Shown here piece by piece: positions 27,885 to 37,711 of a stretch of 64,000 bases of DNA. Both the position numbers and the translations under genes were made by a program. Source of the DNA: Alphaproteobacteria bacterium MarineAlpha11_Bin1 (GTDB lineage: Bacteria > Pseudomonadota > Alphaproteobacteria > MPNO01 > UBA830); NCBI GenBank assembly GCA_002937455.1, contig PTJZ01000009.1, positions 62,001 through 126,000 on the forward strand, in the 5' to 3' direction. How positions within the stretch are numbered: the first letter of the stretch is position 1; each line of letters opens with the position of its first letter. The notes beneath the pieces are model-generated. The model saw only the letters and a program-made list of their open reading frames with translations. It was not told the origin of the DNA and did no database searches.

Positions 27885-28741
27885 CAGGATTTTGCCCTTT
27901 CTAGCGCAATGGCGGCGGCCCGCTGGGCGAGTACGCCTGCTACTTCGGTTCTGTATTCGATTGTGCCGCGCTTATCGTCGATAGGGGTGCACGCTGCGCT
28001 TGCAGCGGCCGCAAGCGCATCCATGGCATCATCATCCAATTTAGTGCCGATCAACGCATTGGCGGCGGCCTCAACCAAAAGCGGTCGCGCCGCGACGGCG
28101 CCAAGTGATACGCGAGCCGCAGCGCACGTGCCGTCGGCGTCGAGTGTCAAATTAACGCCGCAGCCGACCACCGCAATATCCATTTCAGTTCGCGGCGTGA
28201 ACCTTAAGTAGGCATCGCCCGAGTTCGCCGGGCGTTTGGGTAAGCTGAACGACACAACAATCTCACCATTTGCAAGTGATGTCTTTCCGGGCCCAACGAC
28301 AATCTCCGCCATGGGGATATCGCGTTGGCCTCTCGGTCCTATGACATTAGCGATCGCTCCAGCAGCAATCATCGGTGGAACGCTGTCAGCAGCAGGTGAC
28401 GCGTTACAAAGATTACCACCAACGGTCGCCCTCCCACGGACCTGAACTGAACCGATTAGACGCACGCCGTCCATCACGCCGGGCCACGCGGCGTTAAAGG
28501 CCGAATTATCCATGAGTTCCTTGCCGGTGACAGCGGCGCCAAGGCGCCAGACGCCATTTTCCTCAACGACTTCACGCATTTCAGCAATATTTTTCACATC
28601 GACAATTAGATCAGGTTCGATCAAATCTAGATGAATTTGCACCATTACGTCCGTACCGCCGGCGAAAAGTTTTACGTCGCCACTCTCCGAAGCAAGCAAT
28701 CCTACCGCTGCATCGAGAGTTGCGGGGGACTCATATCTCAT
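27884..28741 (-). CDS. FAD-binding subunit of the second Mo hydroxylase
   Basis: A roughly 285-residue FAD subunit with the PCMH-type motif VKLFAGGTDVMVQIHL, RGRATVGGNLCNASPAADSVPP, and the C-terminal flavoprotein domain. The ATG at 28741 (MRYESPATLDAAVG) is where homologues start; an in-frame GTG at 28768 would add nine residues and cannot be ruled out. It is the first gene of the operon and is divergent from the asparagine-synthase-like gene across about 170 bp, which must contain the promoters of both. Confidence 0.86.
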   Translation of the reverse strand: MRYESPATLDAAVGLLASESGDVKLFAGGTDVMVQIHLDLIEPDLIVDVKNIAEMREVVEENGVWRLGAAVTGKELMDNSAFNAAWPGVMDGVRLIGSVQVRGRATVGGNLCNASPAADSVPPMIAAGAIANVIGPRGQRDIPMAEIVVGPGKTSLANGEIVVSFSLPKRPANSGDAYLRFTPRTEMDIAVVGCGVNLTLDADGTCAAARVSLGAVAARPLLVEAAANALIGTKLDDDAMDALAAAASAACTPIDDKRGTIEYRTEVAGVLAQRAAAIALERAKS

Positions 28742-28912
28742 GTTAGTCAATCTCGCCTCACCGTTCACATATCCTAGGTATTCCCCTCTTAATATAGCAC
28801 GCTGAGCCGCACCGGGCCATCAGCGGAAATAATCAAATCGTCAATGTACTTTCCTGTACCGAGTGGATGTCCTAAACCATCGAATCTATTAACAGCGATA
28901 TGAGGTCGCGTA

Positions 28913-30805
28913 ATGTGTGCAATAGCGGGTATTGCAACGCTGTCAGCCGTAAATCAGCTGGCAGTGAAGGCGATGACCGATCTGATGATCCATCGCGGGC
29001 CAGACGGCGAGGGCCATTGGCTCGCCCCTGACGGGAGTCTTTGTTTCGGACACCGAAGGTTGTCAATTATCGACCTTACAGATCGCGCCTCTCAGCCGAT
29101 GCAAGATGCCAGCGGCAGACTCACACTAACTTATAACGGCGAAATATATAATTATAAGGAATTGCGTGCTGAACTCTCGGGCGCTGGCGCGAATTTTCGC
29201 AGCGAAAGTGATTCAGAGGTCATTCTGGAGGCATATCGCAAATGGGGCGATGCTTGCCTAGATCGGTTCAACGGAATGTTTGCCTTTGCTCTTTATGATG
29301 CGAAACATGATCGCATCCTATGCGCGAGGGACCGTTTAGGTGAGAAACCGTTTTTGTTTGCCGAGGACGCCGGTTTTTTTGCATTTGCATCGGATTACAA
29401 AGCCCTGTTGACGCTCGAGGGTGTAGGGCCCGATATTGACGACAACCTTTTGGCGCAATTCCTCGTGACGCCCTCAAATGCACTTGATCAAGACCGAAAC
29501 ACCCTGTTTCACGATATTCAGCAATTGCTCCCGGGTGAGAAACTAGTTCTGAATACCCGTGACCTAAGCTTCAATGTTTCATCCTATTGGCGGCCCCTCT
29601 CCACCTCGGTCCTTTCAGGTGTTCCAGCCAAAGACGCCGTTCCAGCCTTTAAATCCCTGCTCGAAGATGCGGTCAGGATTCGGTTGCGTAGTGACGTACG
29701 CGTCGGGTCCTGCCTTTCTGGCGGCCTAGACTCAGGATCAATCACATGCATTGCAAGGGATCTGGTCGGAGATACGACGGATTACGACACATTCACTGGT
29801 CGATTTCCAGGCAGCGATTCGGATGAGGGCACTTGGGCAGAAATTGTGTCCACGGCTTCAGGAACTAGATCACACAATGTATTTCCGACCGGCGAGAAAC
29901 TAGTAGAGTCCTTAGACACATTTTTGTGGTTGAATGAGCTTCCTGTTGACAGTACTAGCCAGTTCTCTCAGTGGAGTGTATTCGAGGCCGCGAAAAATGC
30001 CGGGGTCACTGTCTTATTGGACGGACAGGGTGGCGACGAAATCTTAGCGGGATACGAACAGTACTTTGTACCCTATATCGAAAGCCGACGTCGCAAGGGA
30101 GAGTATGACCCTGCCGAAGAGAAGGCTATTCGAGATCGCTATCCGCTGGCGTTCTCAGAGAGGGATCAGGTCTGGAAAAGACGGCTCCCGCCAATACCCA
30201 AAAAAATCTTGGCGCGTTTTCTTGGCAGGGGGACTAGCGCGATACTCTCTCTCGACTGGAAAAACGCGTCGCGGGTTCGGGAAGATCTGGCAGTCCAACC
30301 CGACGATCTTCATGCAGCTTTAAGAGGCGACGCATTTACCGGTTTTCTAACTACCCTTTTGCGATATGGCGATCGCAACTCGATGGCTCATTCTAGGGAG
30401 GTACGGCTCCCCTTCTGTGATCATCGCATTTACGAGTTTGTCCGAACGCTGCCGGTAGAATTGCTCATGGGTGATGCAGAGACAAAGCATATACTGCGAC
30501 GAAGTATGCGGGGAATTCTCCCAGAACCGATAATAACACGCTGGGGCAAGCAAGGTTTTCTTCCTCCCATTGCACGCTGGCTAGAAGGCGACTTAGGTGA
30601 TCTAGCAGACGCATTATTTAAGAGTTCCGACTTCAGTAAAAATGGTTTTTGGGACACCTCATGGTGCCGCCAATCGTGGAACCGGTTTCGGGCGGGCGAG
30701 ACCTCGCTTGCACCCACAATTTGGAAGGTGATTATAACGCAGAAATGGAGAGATCTTTTCCTCACTCGAGTTTCAGAAATAGATCGATTCTCTCCGCACG
30801 GCTAG
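28913..30805 (+). CDS. asnB: Glutamine-hydrolysing asparagine synthase family amidotransferase
   Basis: A 630-residue AsnB-type protein. Cys2 after the initiator Met (MCAIAGI) is the glutaminase nucleophile; GHRRLSIIDL and YNGEIYNY are class II amidotransferase motifs. The ATP-pyrophosphatase loop is SCLSGGLDSGSITC near residue 265, and LDGQGGDEILAGYEQY follows near 370. It makes asparagine or, as often in polysaccharide clusters, amidates a sugar acid or other carboxylate. It stands at the edge of the glycosyltransferase cluster, convergent with it, the two ends 3 bp apart, favouring a role in decorating the surface glycan (inference). Confidence 0.85.
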   Translation: MCAIAGIATLSAVNQLAVKAMTDLMIHRGPDGEGHWLAPDGSLCFGHRRLSIIDLTDRASQPMQDASGRLTLTYNGEIYNYKELRAELSGAGANFRSESDSEVILEAYRKWGDACLDRFNGMFAFALYDAKHDRILCARDRLGEKPFLFAEDAGFFAFASDYKALLTLEGVGPDIDDNLLAQFLVTPSNALDQDRNTLFHDIQQLLPGEKLVLNTRDLSFNVSSYWRPLSTSVLSGVPAKDAVPAFKSLLEDAVRIRLRSDVRVGSCLSGGLDSGSITCIARDLVGDTTDYDTFTGRFPGSDSDEGTWAEIVSTASGTRSHNVFPTGEKLVESLDTFLWLNELPVDSTSQFSQWSVFEAAKNAGVTVLLDGQGGDEILAGYEQYFVPYIESRRRKGEYDPAEEKAIRDRYPLAFSERDQVWKRRLPPIPKKILARFLGRGTSAILSLDWKNASRVREDLAVQPDDLHAALRGDAFTGFLTTLLRYGDRNSMAHSREVRLPFCDHRIYEFVRTLPVELLMGDAETKHILRRSMRGILPEPIITRWGKQGFLPPIARWLEGDLGDLADALFKSSDFSKNGFWDTSWCRQSWNRFRAGETSLAPTIWKVIITQKWRDLFLTRVSEIDRFSPHG

Positions 30806-30808
30806 GTG

Positions 30809-31954
30809 TCAGCACTGAGAAACTCTGCTCAAAACTGGAACAACTCTATCTATGTATCCTTCCCACGTATTTTCTCTACTTTCTGCCACTTGCCGCGCTG
30901 CTTGTCCGATTATTTTTCTCAACTTCGAATTAAAAATTAGTTCAGCGAATATCTCGGTTAGCACCTCTTCTGATGCGACAGGAAATACGTACCCGGATTC
31001 GCCATTATGAATTACATCAGCCGCACCGACTTGATCAGATACGACAACCGGCAATCCGGATGCCATAGCTTCGAGCACAACCATCCCAAATCCTTCATGA
31101 ATGGATGGCAAACAGAAGATATCAGCGTTTTTATAGAAATCGGATACCTTTTCTTTTGCAATGGGTCCATGAAAAGTTACGCCATCTGTCGGCAAACCCC
31201 GAAGAGCGCTGGAAAATTCGGATTCGACTGGCCCCACCAAGTGCAATTCTGCTTCCCGTCTCAATTGCGAGAAGGCCTGCAATAGTCGAGGCAAACCTTT
31301 CTGGATACCTATCGACCCGACAAAGAGAATTCTGGGTTTGCGAAATCTTGAAGATCGGTCAACGGGTTGAAAGCGATCAACATCTACGCCTAACGGCACA
31401 ACAGCTAGCTTTCCAGACGGAATGCCTTGATGAATAAATGATTTTTCGGCAACCTTCGACGGCACCATTATTTTGTCTGCAGCAAGATATTCTGTCGTTT
31501 CGCGTTCTATCAAACGTTGGGAAATTCCGGGAAATTTCAGATCTAATTGCTGATATGCCGCCGCCAGAATATTGTTCTGGTGCAGTATGTGAGACGCACC
31601 CCGGTCAACGATTATAGCCATACCTTTTTCCCTCGCCACCGGTATTGCCTCAACCGTTGCTGAACTCCAGCCCACCAATAGGTCTGCCCCAGACTGCCCC
31701 AGGTTCTGTGCCACAAAACGCCCGAAACGTGGCAAAATAAAATCGGTCACATCATGCCCCGTTGAGCGTTGCGCGAGCCGGCGTATAACTTCTAGATGCG
31801 GTGCACAATTGAGTGTAAGCCCGGTCCCAGTGATACGACGAACCGCGAAGGAGGGATATGTGGTGTGAAGTGTGCCCAGAAAACCCTCTCCATAGAGTCC
31901 TTTTGCGAGAGCAAAGGCGTGAAAGCGACCGTGAACAGCTACTTCAACCTTCAT
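30809..31954 (-). CDS. Glycosyltransferase family 4
   Basis: A 381-residue GT-B glycosyltransferase. The C-terminal nucleotide-sugar domain has ILFVGSIGIQKGLPRLLQAF near residue 205 and the EX7E motif in SIHEGFGMVVLEAMASGLPV near 285-305. ATG 31954 overlaps the stop of the upstream glycosyltransferase gene (ATGA) and is preferred over the ATG two codons earlier. It is the last gene of the coupled minus-strand cluster. Donor sugar and acceptor are not predictable. Confidence 0.85.
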   Translation of the reverse strand: MKVEVAVHGRFHAFALAKGLYGEGFLGTLHTTYPSFAVRRITGTGLTLNCAPHLEVIRRLAQRSTGHDVTDFILPRFGRFVAQNLGQSGADLLVGWSSATVEAIPVAREKGMAIIVDRGASHILHQNNILAAAYQQLDLKFPGISQRLIERETTEYLAADKIMVPSKVAEKSFIHQGIPSGKLAVVPLGVDVDRFQPVDRSSRFRKPRILFVGSIGIQKGLPRLLQAFSQLRREAELHLVGPVESEFSSALRGLPTDGVTFHGPIAKEKVSDFYKNADIFCLPSIHEGFGMVVLEAMASGLPVVVSDQVGAADVIHNGESGYVFPVASEEVLTEIFAELIFNSKLRKIIGQAARQVAESRENTWEGYIDRVVPVLSRVSQC

Positions 31955-33150
31955 ACCCATCCGTCCATCACATCAGAAAATATCTGTCGAAGTTTCTTTG
32001 TCTGGCAGGACCATGAGTAGGGCTGAAGCCGACCCTGATCAATTTCTGTTCGATCGTCGCCTATTACCGCCAACGCCCCGGCAATCTCCCCCGGGGTCTT
32101 GGCGCCGATCAATTCTCCGCCGATCTTCCTGGCGATATCTGACGCCTCGGCGCTCTCTCCCGGTATTGCCATTACAGGTCTACCCAGAGCCAACAATTCA
32201 ATAACCTTTTGTTGGAACAAGCTTTCTTCGTTCCGGATATATACATTAACTGTGGCACTAGCCTGCAGTTGAACCAGTGCGGCTATATCCAGATAACCCA
32301 GATTTTCAAACTCCACAGGAAAATTTTCCTGTTCGACAATCTTGTCGACGACTCCGCCGTCGTTCCCAGCATAGAAAAGGACAATCTTCTGACTTAATGA
32401 AGTCCGGATCATACCCTCTAGCAACAGCCGGACCTTGTCACCATCATAAACACTGCCACTAAGACAGACCCTGAAAATATCGTTTTTCTTGGTCGATTTT
32501 TTCGTATTTGGTTCCGCTCGGTAACCACTGTAAACGACGTACTTTTTCCCGGGAAACCAAGCAGAAGCGTCGCGCCCGTGGGCTTTAGAAAAGACCGTCA
32601 TTGCAGCCAAGTCGGTAAATCGGGAAGCGACATTATGCCGTAGCCCGATAGGTATAAATTTATTCCATGGGTCTTTGTAATCCGCGACCCAAGGGCATTT
32701 AGCTGTAACCGCAAGACTTCGTGCAACGTACCAAGCGTCTGTATTGCCGAAGGTTCCGTAAACCAGATCGGGACAAAACGCCTTTGCTACCGGCGTTAAG
32801 AAGGCAGAGGAACCAGCACGCCAATCGCAAAATATACCGCCCCAGAAAAGATACGTCGCACCGATGATCACCTGGCGGAATGGAGGTACAATTTTTCCCT
32901 CCCGTGCTGCACGCCGAATTGGCGTTCGAACCAACGGTCCAGAAATGTATAATGGCTTAGACCAATCATGCGTCTCTATCCTCGTCTCGACCAATGCCGG
33001 GTCATCGCCGGGGTCGTCAATATGGAGCGGGCCAGAAAATAAAATAGTCTGATCCCCAGCTGCCGATAAATGTTTTGCAATTTCAGACATTCGCAGCGCC
33101 GCGACGTGCGGGGAATCCGGATGAGTGTGATTTACTAGAACGATTTTCAT
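31951..33150 (-). CDS. Glycosyltransferase family 4-like protein
   Basis: A 399-residue GT-B-like protein. The N-terminus MKIVLVNHTHPDSPHVAALR followed by SEIAKHLSAAGD is typical of the acceptor domain of GT4 enzymes. The C-terminal domain includes FRVCLSGSVYDGDKVRLLLEG and QQKVIELLALGRPVMAIPG; the canonical EX7E is degenerate here. Translationally coupled to the following transferase through ATGA. It probably adds one sugar of a surface polysaccharide on the cytoplasmic face of the membrane. Confidence 0.75.
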   Translation of the reverse strand: MKIVLVNHTHPDSPHVAALRMSEIAKHLSAAGDQTILFSGPLHIDDPGDDPALVETRIETHDWSKPLYISGPLVRTPIRRAAREGKIVPPFRQVIIGATYLFWGGIFCDWRAGSSAFLTPVAKAFCPDLVYGTFGNTDAWYVARSLAVTAKCPWVADYKDPWNKFIPIGLRHNVASRFTDLAAMTVFSKAHGRDASAWFPGKKYVVYSGYRAEPNTKKSTKKNDIFRVCLSGSVYDGDKVRLLLEGMIRTSLSQKIVLFYAGNDGGVVDKIVEQENFPVEFENLGYLDIAALVQLQASATVNVYIRNEESLFQQKVIELLALGRPVMAIPGESAEASDIARKIGGELIGAKTPGEIAGALAVIGDDRTEIDQGRLQPYSWSCQTKKLRQIFSDVMDGWV

Positions 33151-33187
33151 CGAAATCCCGTAGGGAGATACATGAAAGATTTGCTGG

Positions 33188-34333
33188 TCAACAGACCCGG
33201 CCCGCTAAAACTGTTTTGAAATTTTCAAGTAGTCGTTTGACGTGACTATCCCATGTATAACTCTGTTTCCCAAGGCTAGTCGCGAGAGAGAGAACAGATG
33301 CGCGGCGGCGAGGATTTTCATCCAAACTCTGGATACTCTGAACTAAATCGTCAACAGAAGTACCGGAGAAATAAACGGCAGAGTCTTGGCATACCTCCCT
33401 ATGGACAGGAGTGTTTGAGGCGACAATCAAAGTCTCACTTGCCATTGCCTCGATTAGAGGGTGCCCAAACGTTTCCGAAAGGGACGGCGTCACGAAAAGA
33501 TCACTTTCCGCATATAGAGCAGGTAAATCTGTGTATTTTACATCACCGAGCATCGTGACTTCGCCACGCTCTGCGCCTCGACGAAGAAGAAAGAGATCTT
33601 TTGACCCGCCCGGTGCATTTTTTATCTGGTCAAAATCCATCGTCAGGGTAAGGTGTGTCTTGATCCCCGCGTCGTTAAGCTTACGGGCCGCCTCAGCAAC
33701 CAGACCTGGTTGCTTGTGAGAGTAGTAGGCCGACACGAGCAAGATCCTTAGCATGCCGTCCTCTCTCCATATACGCTGTTCTTTGGAATTGTCTCTGAAA
33801 TGATCCACTCTCGTTCCGTACGAGTTTTTTTGTATTTTCCATGATAGATCAGGTGCCCAAGTCTGAAATAAATCTCCCATCGCATCTGTGGGTGTCAGTA
33901 TCAGATTAGACGATCTGGCTGACGCGATTATAAGACGTCGGCGCAAGGATCTCTCAAGAACGCTCCGAGAACCCAGTGCGGGCGCTATATTAGTAAGATA
34001 TGTCGGATCGAATAATCCTCCTTCGCGGACAAGGAGGACTTGGGGAACTGGCGATCGAATTATTCCAAAATTTGCGGAAGAATAGAGTATATCGGGGTTC
34101 AGGTCCTTTACGATACGGCGCCAGGTAGTCTGTTCCCACAATACTCGTGATAACGATCTAAGCTCGGTAACCGGTAAGCAAATGGTCTCAGCATCTTCAT
34201 TTTGAAGTGAACTCCCGACTGGCAGTGCAAATACCGCATTAACACCTTGCGACCGGAATGACTGCATTAGGTTGCGGGTATAAGTAATGATACCGCCCCG
34301 GCGGGCTGACAGGGCATTTACGACAATTTTCAT
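33188..34333 (-). CDS. Glycosyltransferase family 4
   Basis: A 381-residue glycosyltransferase. The N-terminus MKIVVNALSARRGGIITYTR carries the glycine-rich GGxxxY acceptor-domain motif. The C-terminal block VTPSLSETFGHPLIEAMAS holds EX7E near residue 300. The ATG overlaps the preceding stop (ATGA), and 37 bp separate it from the next gene. Part of the sugar-polymer cluster. Confidence 0.86.
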   Translation of the reverse strand: MKIVVNALSARRGGIITYTRNLMQSFRSQGVNAVFALPVGSSLQNEDAETICLPVTELRSLSRVLWEQTTWRRIVKDLNPDILYSSANFGIIRSPVPQVLLVREGGLFDPTYLTNIAPALGSRSVLERSLRRRLIIASARSSNLILTPTDAMGDLFQTWAPDLSWKIQKNSYGTRVDHFRDNSKEQRIWREDGMLRILLVSAYYSHKQPGLVAEAARKLNDAGIKTHLTLTMDFDQIKNAPGGSKDLFLLRRGAERGEVTMLGDVKYTDLPALYAESDLFVTPSLSETFGHPLIEAMASETLIVASNTPVHREVCQDSAVYFSGTSVDDLVQSIQSLDENPRRRASVLSLATSLGKQSYTWDSHVKRLLENFKTVLAGRVC

Positions 34334-35409
34334 TTGTCAGGTTCCCGTCGGTTGAGTTCAAGTTCTGTGAAAATTCTCAAAATATTTGCCTGATGCGTCA
34401 AACTTAGTTCCTGTACTCGGAGGTGGGCATTCTCCGCAACCGCCTTGCGCTGCTCACCCATTTCGAGCCAGCGGCGGCACACATCAACGAGTTCCATATC
34501 GTCAGAAAAATATGCCGCCTCCTTCGACTCTCGCAGCAGCTCTTGGATTTCTCGATTTCGTTCATGCACCATGAAGCCTGCGCATGCGGGTAACTCAATA
34601 GACCGACAAGTTTGTAAGTCACGATTAGCATGCCTTAGAAAGCACAGATTGATCGGACTGGCAGCAACGACTTTAGCAAACTCATCATTATAGGCAGGCC
34701 TACCCTCAATCCATAGATTTTCGTGTCGTTCCGACATTCGACCCCAGCCGTTACCCCATACGCGAACCTGCAAACCCGACCGTGCAAGATGAAGTACTGA
34801 TCTCGCACGAGGTGATTCATAAGTGCCAATAAAACTGACGGGTGCGCCATATTTCTTGGTGTCTGCAACACTGATTCTAACCGGTCGATGGATATCGGGA
34901 TCGTAACTATTGTTGACAAACATCGGATTACGAAGCCTCAGCACACTATATTCTGCCGGGCTTGAGTTTAAAGATTTAGTGGTGGCCCATAGATCAAACA
35001 GTGGCATTGCCCGCTGCAGCCAGATTGTCCTGTTAAGCGGATTCAACATATCGTCTTCGGAATAGTAGACAATTGAAACATTAGGGTGTTTGGCTTTCAG
35101 TAAGCGTAACGTCTGCGCTCGAATCATATCGGCGGTCTCTAGCCAAAGAACGTCAATTTCACCGCCGATCGACAAAATGGCGGCATTCGCGTCGGCCGGA
35201 TCAGCAGGCAAGCGAAGACGGTATCTCAACCGCGTCATAAGGGAAGGTCGTGTTTCATAGTCTTTACCGTCTGGCATTGTCGAGATCACTCGGACTGAAT
35301 GACCAAGTGCACGCATCGCAGCAACTCGTTGCGGTGTCCGAGAAGCCAAGAAAGTCTGACCAACGACGACGATCTCTCGCCGCAGCGAAGATGAGTTTGC
35401 CCGTGTCAC
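34330..35409 (-). CDS. CgeB-like glycosyltransferase (Glyco_trans_1_2 type)
   Basis: A 359-residue protein with a C-terminal glycosyl-transferase domain of the CgeB/spore-maturation type: PINLCFLRHANRDLQTCRS and ELPACAGFMVHERN, with later EAAYFSDDMELVDVC. The start is taken as GTG 35409, which overlaps the upstream stop as GTGA; a longer frame beginning at 35472 would overlap the neighbour by more than 60 bp and has no family similarity. Its place in the cluster suggests one specific glycosyl transfer. Confidence 0.75.
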   Translation of the reverse strand: MTRANSSSLRREIVVVGQTFLASRTPQRVAAMRALGHSVRVISTMPDGKDYETRPSLMTRLRYRLRLPADPADANAAILSIGGEIDVLWLETADMIRAQTLRLLKAKHPNVSIVYYSEDDMLNPLNRTIWLQRAMPLFDLWATTKSLNSSPAEYSVLRLRNPMFVNNSYDPDIHRPVRISVADTKKYGAPVSFIGTYESPRARSVLHLARSGLQVRVWGNGWGRMSERHENLWIEGRPAYNDEFAKVVAASPINLCFLRHANRDLQTCRSIELPACAGFMVHERNREIQELLRESKEAAYFSDDMELVDVCRRWLEMGEQRKAVAENAHLRVQELSLTHQANILRIFTELELNRREPDK

Positions 35410-36518
35410 GTCAATGTCGCCGCTCTCGCAAGTGCGGCCCTCAGTCCCTCGATATCCTGATCGAATCCCCACTGTAAGATTCGCTGTTGCGCAGCTTTTC
35501 CCATCTCTTCAGAGTTATTTAGACATACGACTAGGGCTTTGGAGAGGGATATTTGATCACCAGCGGGGACGATGCGCCCGTTTCCGCTATCGATAAGATC
35601 AGCGGCACAACCCACCTGATCACTTACAATTGCGGCAGTGCCGCAAGCCATGGCTTCGTTCACCGCAAGCCCCCAGGGTTCACGAACTGAAGGAAGCACG
35701 AAAATATCGGCTAGGTCGTAGTAAGCTGGCATCTCGGTTTGGTTTACGAATCCTGTAAATATTGCATCGGGCGCTAATTCTTCCAGCTCGGCACGCGATT
35801 CTCCATCGCCCACGAATATCAATGCTGGCTCCTCTATGGCCCAGTCAGCACTTGCGATCGCCTTGGCCAATAGTTGCGGATTTTTGCGAGATTGAAGCTT
35901 CCCCGCAAATAAAACGACTCTGCGTGTAGGTGAAATCCCAAGTTTTTCTCGGAGTGCGTTTCGATTTTTTTTTGCATACTTCGCTAAATTCCCAAATGCC
36001 TCGTTATCGACGGCGTAAGGCATGTCAATGATTTGAGGGGGGGGAACGCCACGGTTAAGATAATACCGTCGGTTCTCTGATCCTATAGCGAGATAAAAAT
36101 CACAGCTTTTAAAAATCTTATTGACAAATTTCCGCTTCAGCCAACCCCGAACACCAGAGCCGTCCGGCATCGCCAGATCGCAGTTCTCGCCGCGCATTAG
36201 CACCGGGCGACCGCTCCGCTTCGCCTGCCGAAGACAGGACCTCATGCGCGGCGTTTGCCAACCATGTAGCCAAATAACGTCAGCACGTCCTATTTCTCGC
36301 TTGATATCAACCCCAGCCATGGGGGCATTTTCATATCCGTCGATTAGATCGACATCCCATTTGACTTCGCGACCGAACCCAGTATCAAAATAACGGTTAT
36401 CCGGATGGGTCCGCTCGAATAGCACTCGCAAGTCAATATCCGACTGATCAGCTATCCTGCGCAACAATGGAGCCTGATATTGAATGGGATGAGACACAAG
36501 GTAAAGCAACCTAGTCAC
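35406..36518 (-). CDS. Glycosyltransferase family 4
   Basis: A roughly 370-residue GT4 enzyme starting at GTG 36518 in a GTGA overlap with the upstream gene (a further ATG upstream would only extend the overlap). VTRLLYLVSHPIQYQAPLLR is the N-terminal acceptor domain; RRVVLFAGKLQSRKNPQLLA and PSVREPWGLAVNEAMACGTA carry the phosphate-binding region and EX7E motif. Confidence 0.86.
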   Translation of the reverse strand: MTRLLYLVSHPIQYQAPLLRRIADQSDIDLRVLFERTHPDNRYFDTGFGREVKWDVDLIDGYENAPMAGVDIKREIGRADVIWLHGWQTPRMRSCLRQAKRSGRPVLMRGENCDLAMPDGSGVRGWLKRKFVNKIFKSCDFYLAIGSENRRYYLNRGVPPPQIIDMPYAVDNEAFGNLAKYAKKNRNALREKLGISPTRRVVLFAGKLQSRKNPQLLAKAIASADWAIEEPALIFVGDGESRAELEELAPDAIFTGFVNQTEMPAYYDLADIFVLPSVREPWGLAVNEAMACGTAAIVSDQVGCAADLIDSGNGRIVPAGDQISLSKALVVCLNNSEEMGKAAQQRILQWGFDQDIEGLRAALARAATLT

Positions 36519-37711
36519 CCTAGAGCTTCGCCCCATGTCTTCTCCCACGCCCTCGCGATATTTTCTTCGAACGCAGACTGACTGTAGTCTTTTTCAACCA
36601 ACGCCCGGGACTTTAACGCAAGATCATTTCGACGTTCCCGGTCTGAGATTATCCATCCAATGCCATCCGCCAACTCTCCTGGTGTATGCCCAGTGAGTTT
36701 TCCGGTCACGCCATCAATAACATAGTCCTCTGGCCCACCACACCGTGTGGAAACCACAGGCACCCCGCAAGCCATGGCCTGAATACCGGAGATTCCAAGC
36801 CCCTCCTGGCCTGACGAAAAAACAAAAACGTCTAGCGAACGATAAAAATGCGATAGACTTTGGGGATCCAGCCAACCCGTCCACTCGATTCGATCAGCAA
36901 TATTAAGCGTCGAAGCTAATTCGTTCAAAGCAGTCGAGGGGTCACCCGTAAGTTTCAACCTAACGGGGATACTCCGTCTCGCAAGAACCGCAACGGAACG
37001 CAACATCAAACCGATATTTTTTCGGGGATCATCGATCCGCCCGGCAAAACCTATCTGCGCCGTGGGCGGCGACGAAGTCGACGGGATATAGTCTTTGAGG
37101 TTCACCGGCATTGGTACGTGCTCGACCATCTCTGGTCTCACACCAGCAGTTACAAGTGAAGCCCGTGTGTAGCGGCTAATCGCCAAGAACAGGCCACAGC
37201 CCCGGAGCACTCTCTTTTCCATAGCTCTCTGAACCGAACCAACCACGACGCTGTCGAAGACACGCCGCGCGGCAGGCATTCGTGCTCGCCGGTCTATCCT
37301 ATCATCAAGCATCGCACTCGCACACCAGACAAAATGGGGTACGCCAGAAACCACAAGGGTATTTGCTACGAGAACCGTCCCACCAACCGCAATGTGGCGA
37401 TCATAGGCGCCAATGAGCTTCTTCCATCTGTCCGTGGCCCAATAATATGGGAATTCCAATTCGGGAAAGCGGCAACCCACAGTAACGCTGGGAATATCTT
37501 TAAAGCACAAACCTCTGTGGATGTCTGGTTTTTTCCCTGAAAGGAGCTCCCAGCTAGGTACAACTAAATCCGGATCGTCGGTCAGAGTGGCGTAGTACGC
37601 GATTGTCACATCACATCCCTGACGCATCAGAAAACGCGCCAACGCCTCCGTCATCGTAGGCACTCCCCCTTGATGGGGCGGTAACGTCGTTAATAAGACC
37701 GATCTACTCAT
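36515..37711 (-). CDS. Glycosyltransferase family 4 with degenerate EX7E
   Basis: A 398-residue GT4 protein. The N-terminal glycine-rich loop LPPHQGGVPTMTEALARFL and the C-terminal IGFAGRIDDPRKNIGLMLR block are typical. In the catalytic block SSGQEGLGISGIQAMACGVP the second glutamate of EX7E is replaced by Gln, which may change retaining chemistry or donor use. The ATG overlaps the upstream stop (ATGA). Confidence 0.83.
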   Translation of the reverse strand: MSRSVLLTTLPPHQGGVPTMTEALARFLMRQGCDVTIAYYATLTDDPDLVVPSWELLSGKKPDIHRGLCFKDIPSVTVGCRFPELEFPYYWATDRWKKLIGAYDRHIAVGGTVLVANTLVVSGVPHFVWCASAMLDDRIDRRARMPAARRVFDSVVVGSVQRAMEKRVLRGCGLFLAISRYTRASLVTAGVRPEMVEHVPMPVNLKDYIPSTSSPPTAQIGFAGRIDDPRKNIGLMLRSVAVLARRSIPVRLKLTGDPSTALNELASTLNIADRIEWTGWLDPQSLSHFYRSLDVFVFSSGQEGLGISGIQAMACGVPVVSTRCGGPEDYVIDGVTGKLTGHTPGELADGIGWIISDRERRNDLALKSRALVEKDYSQSAFEENIARAWEKTWGEALG

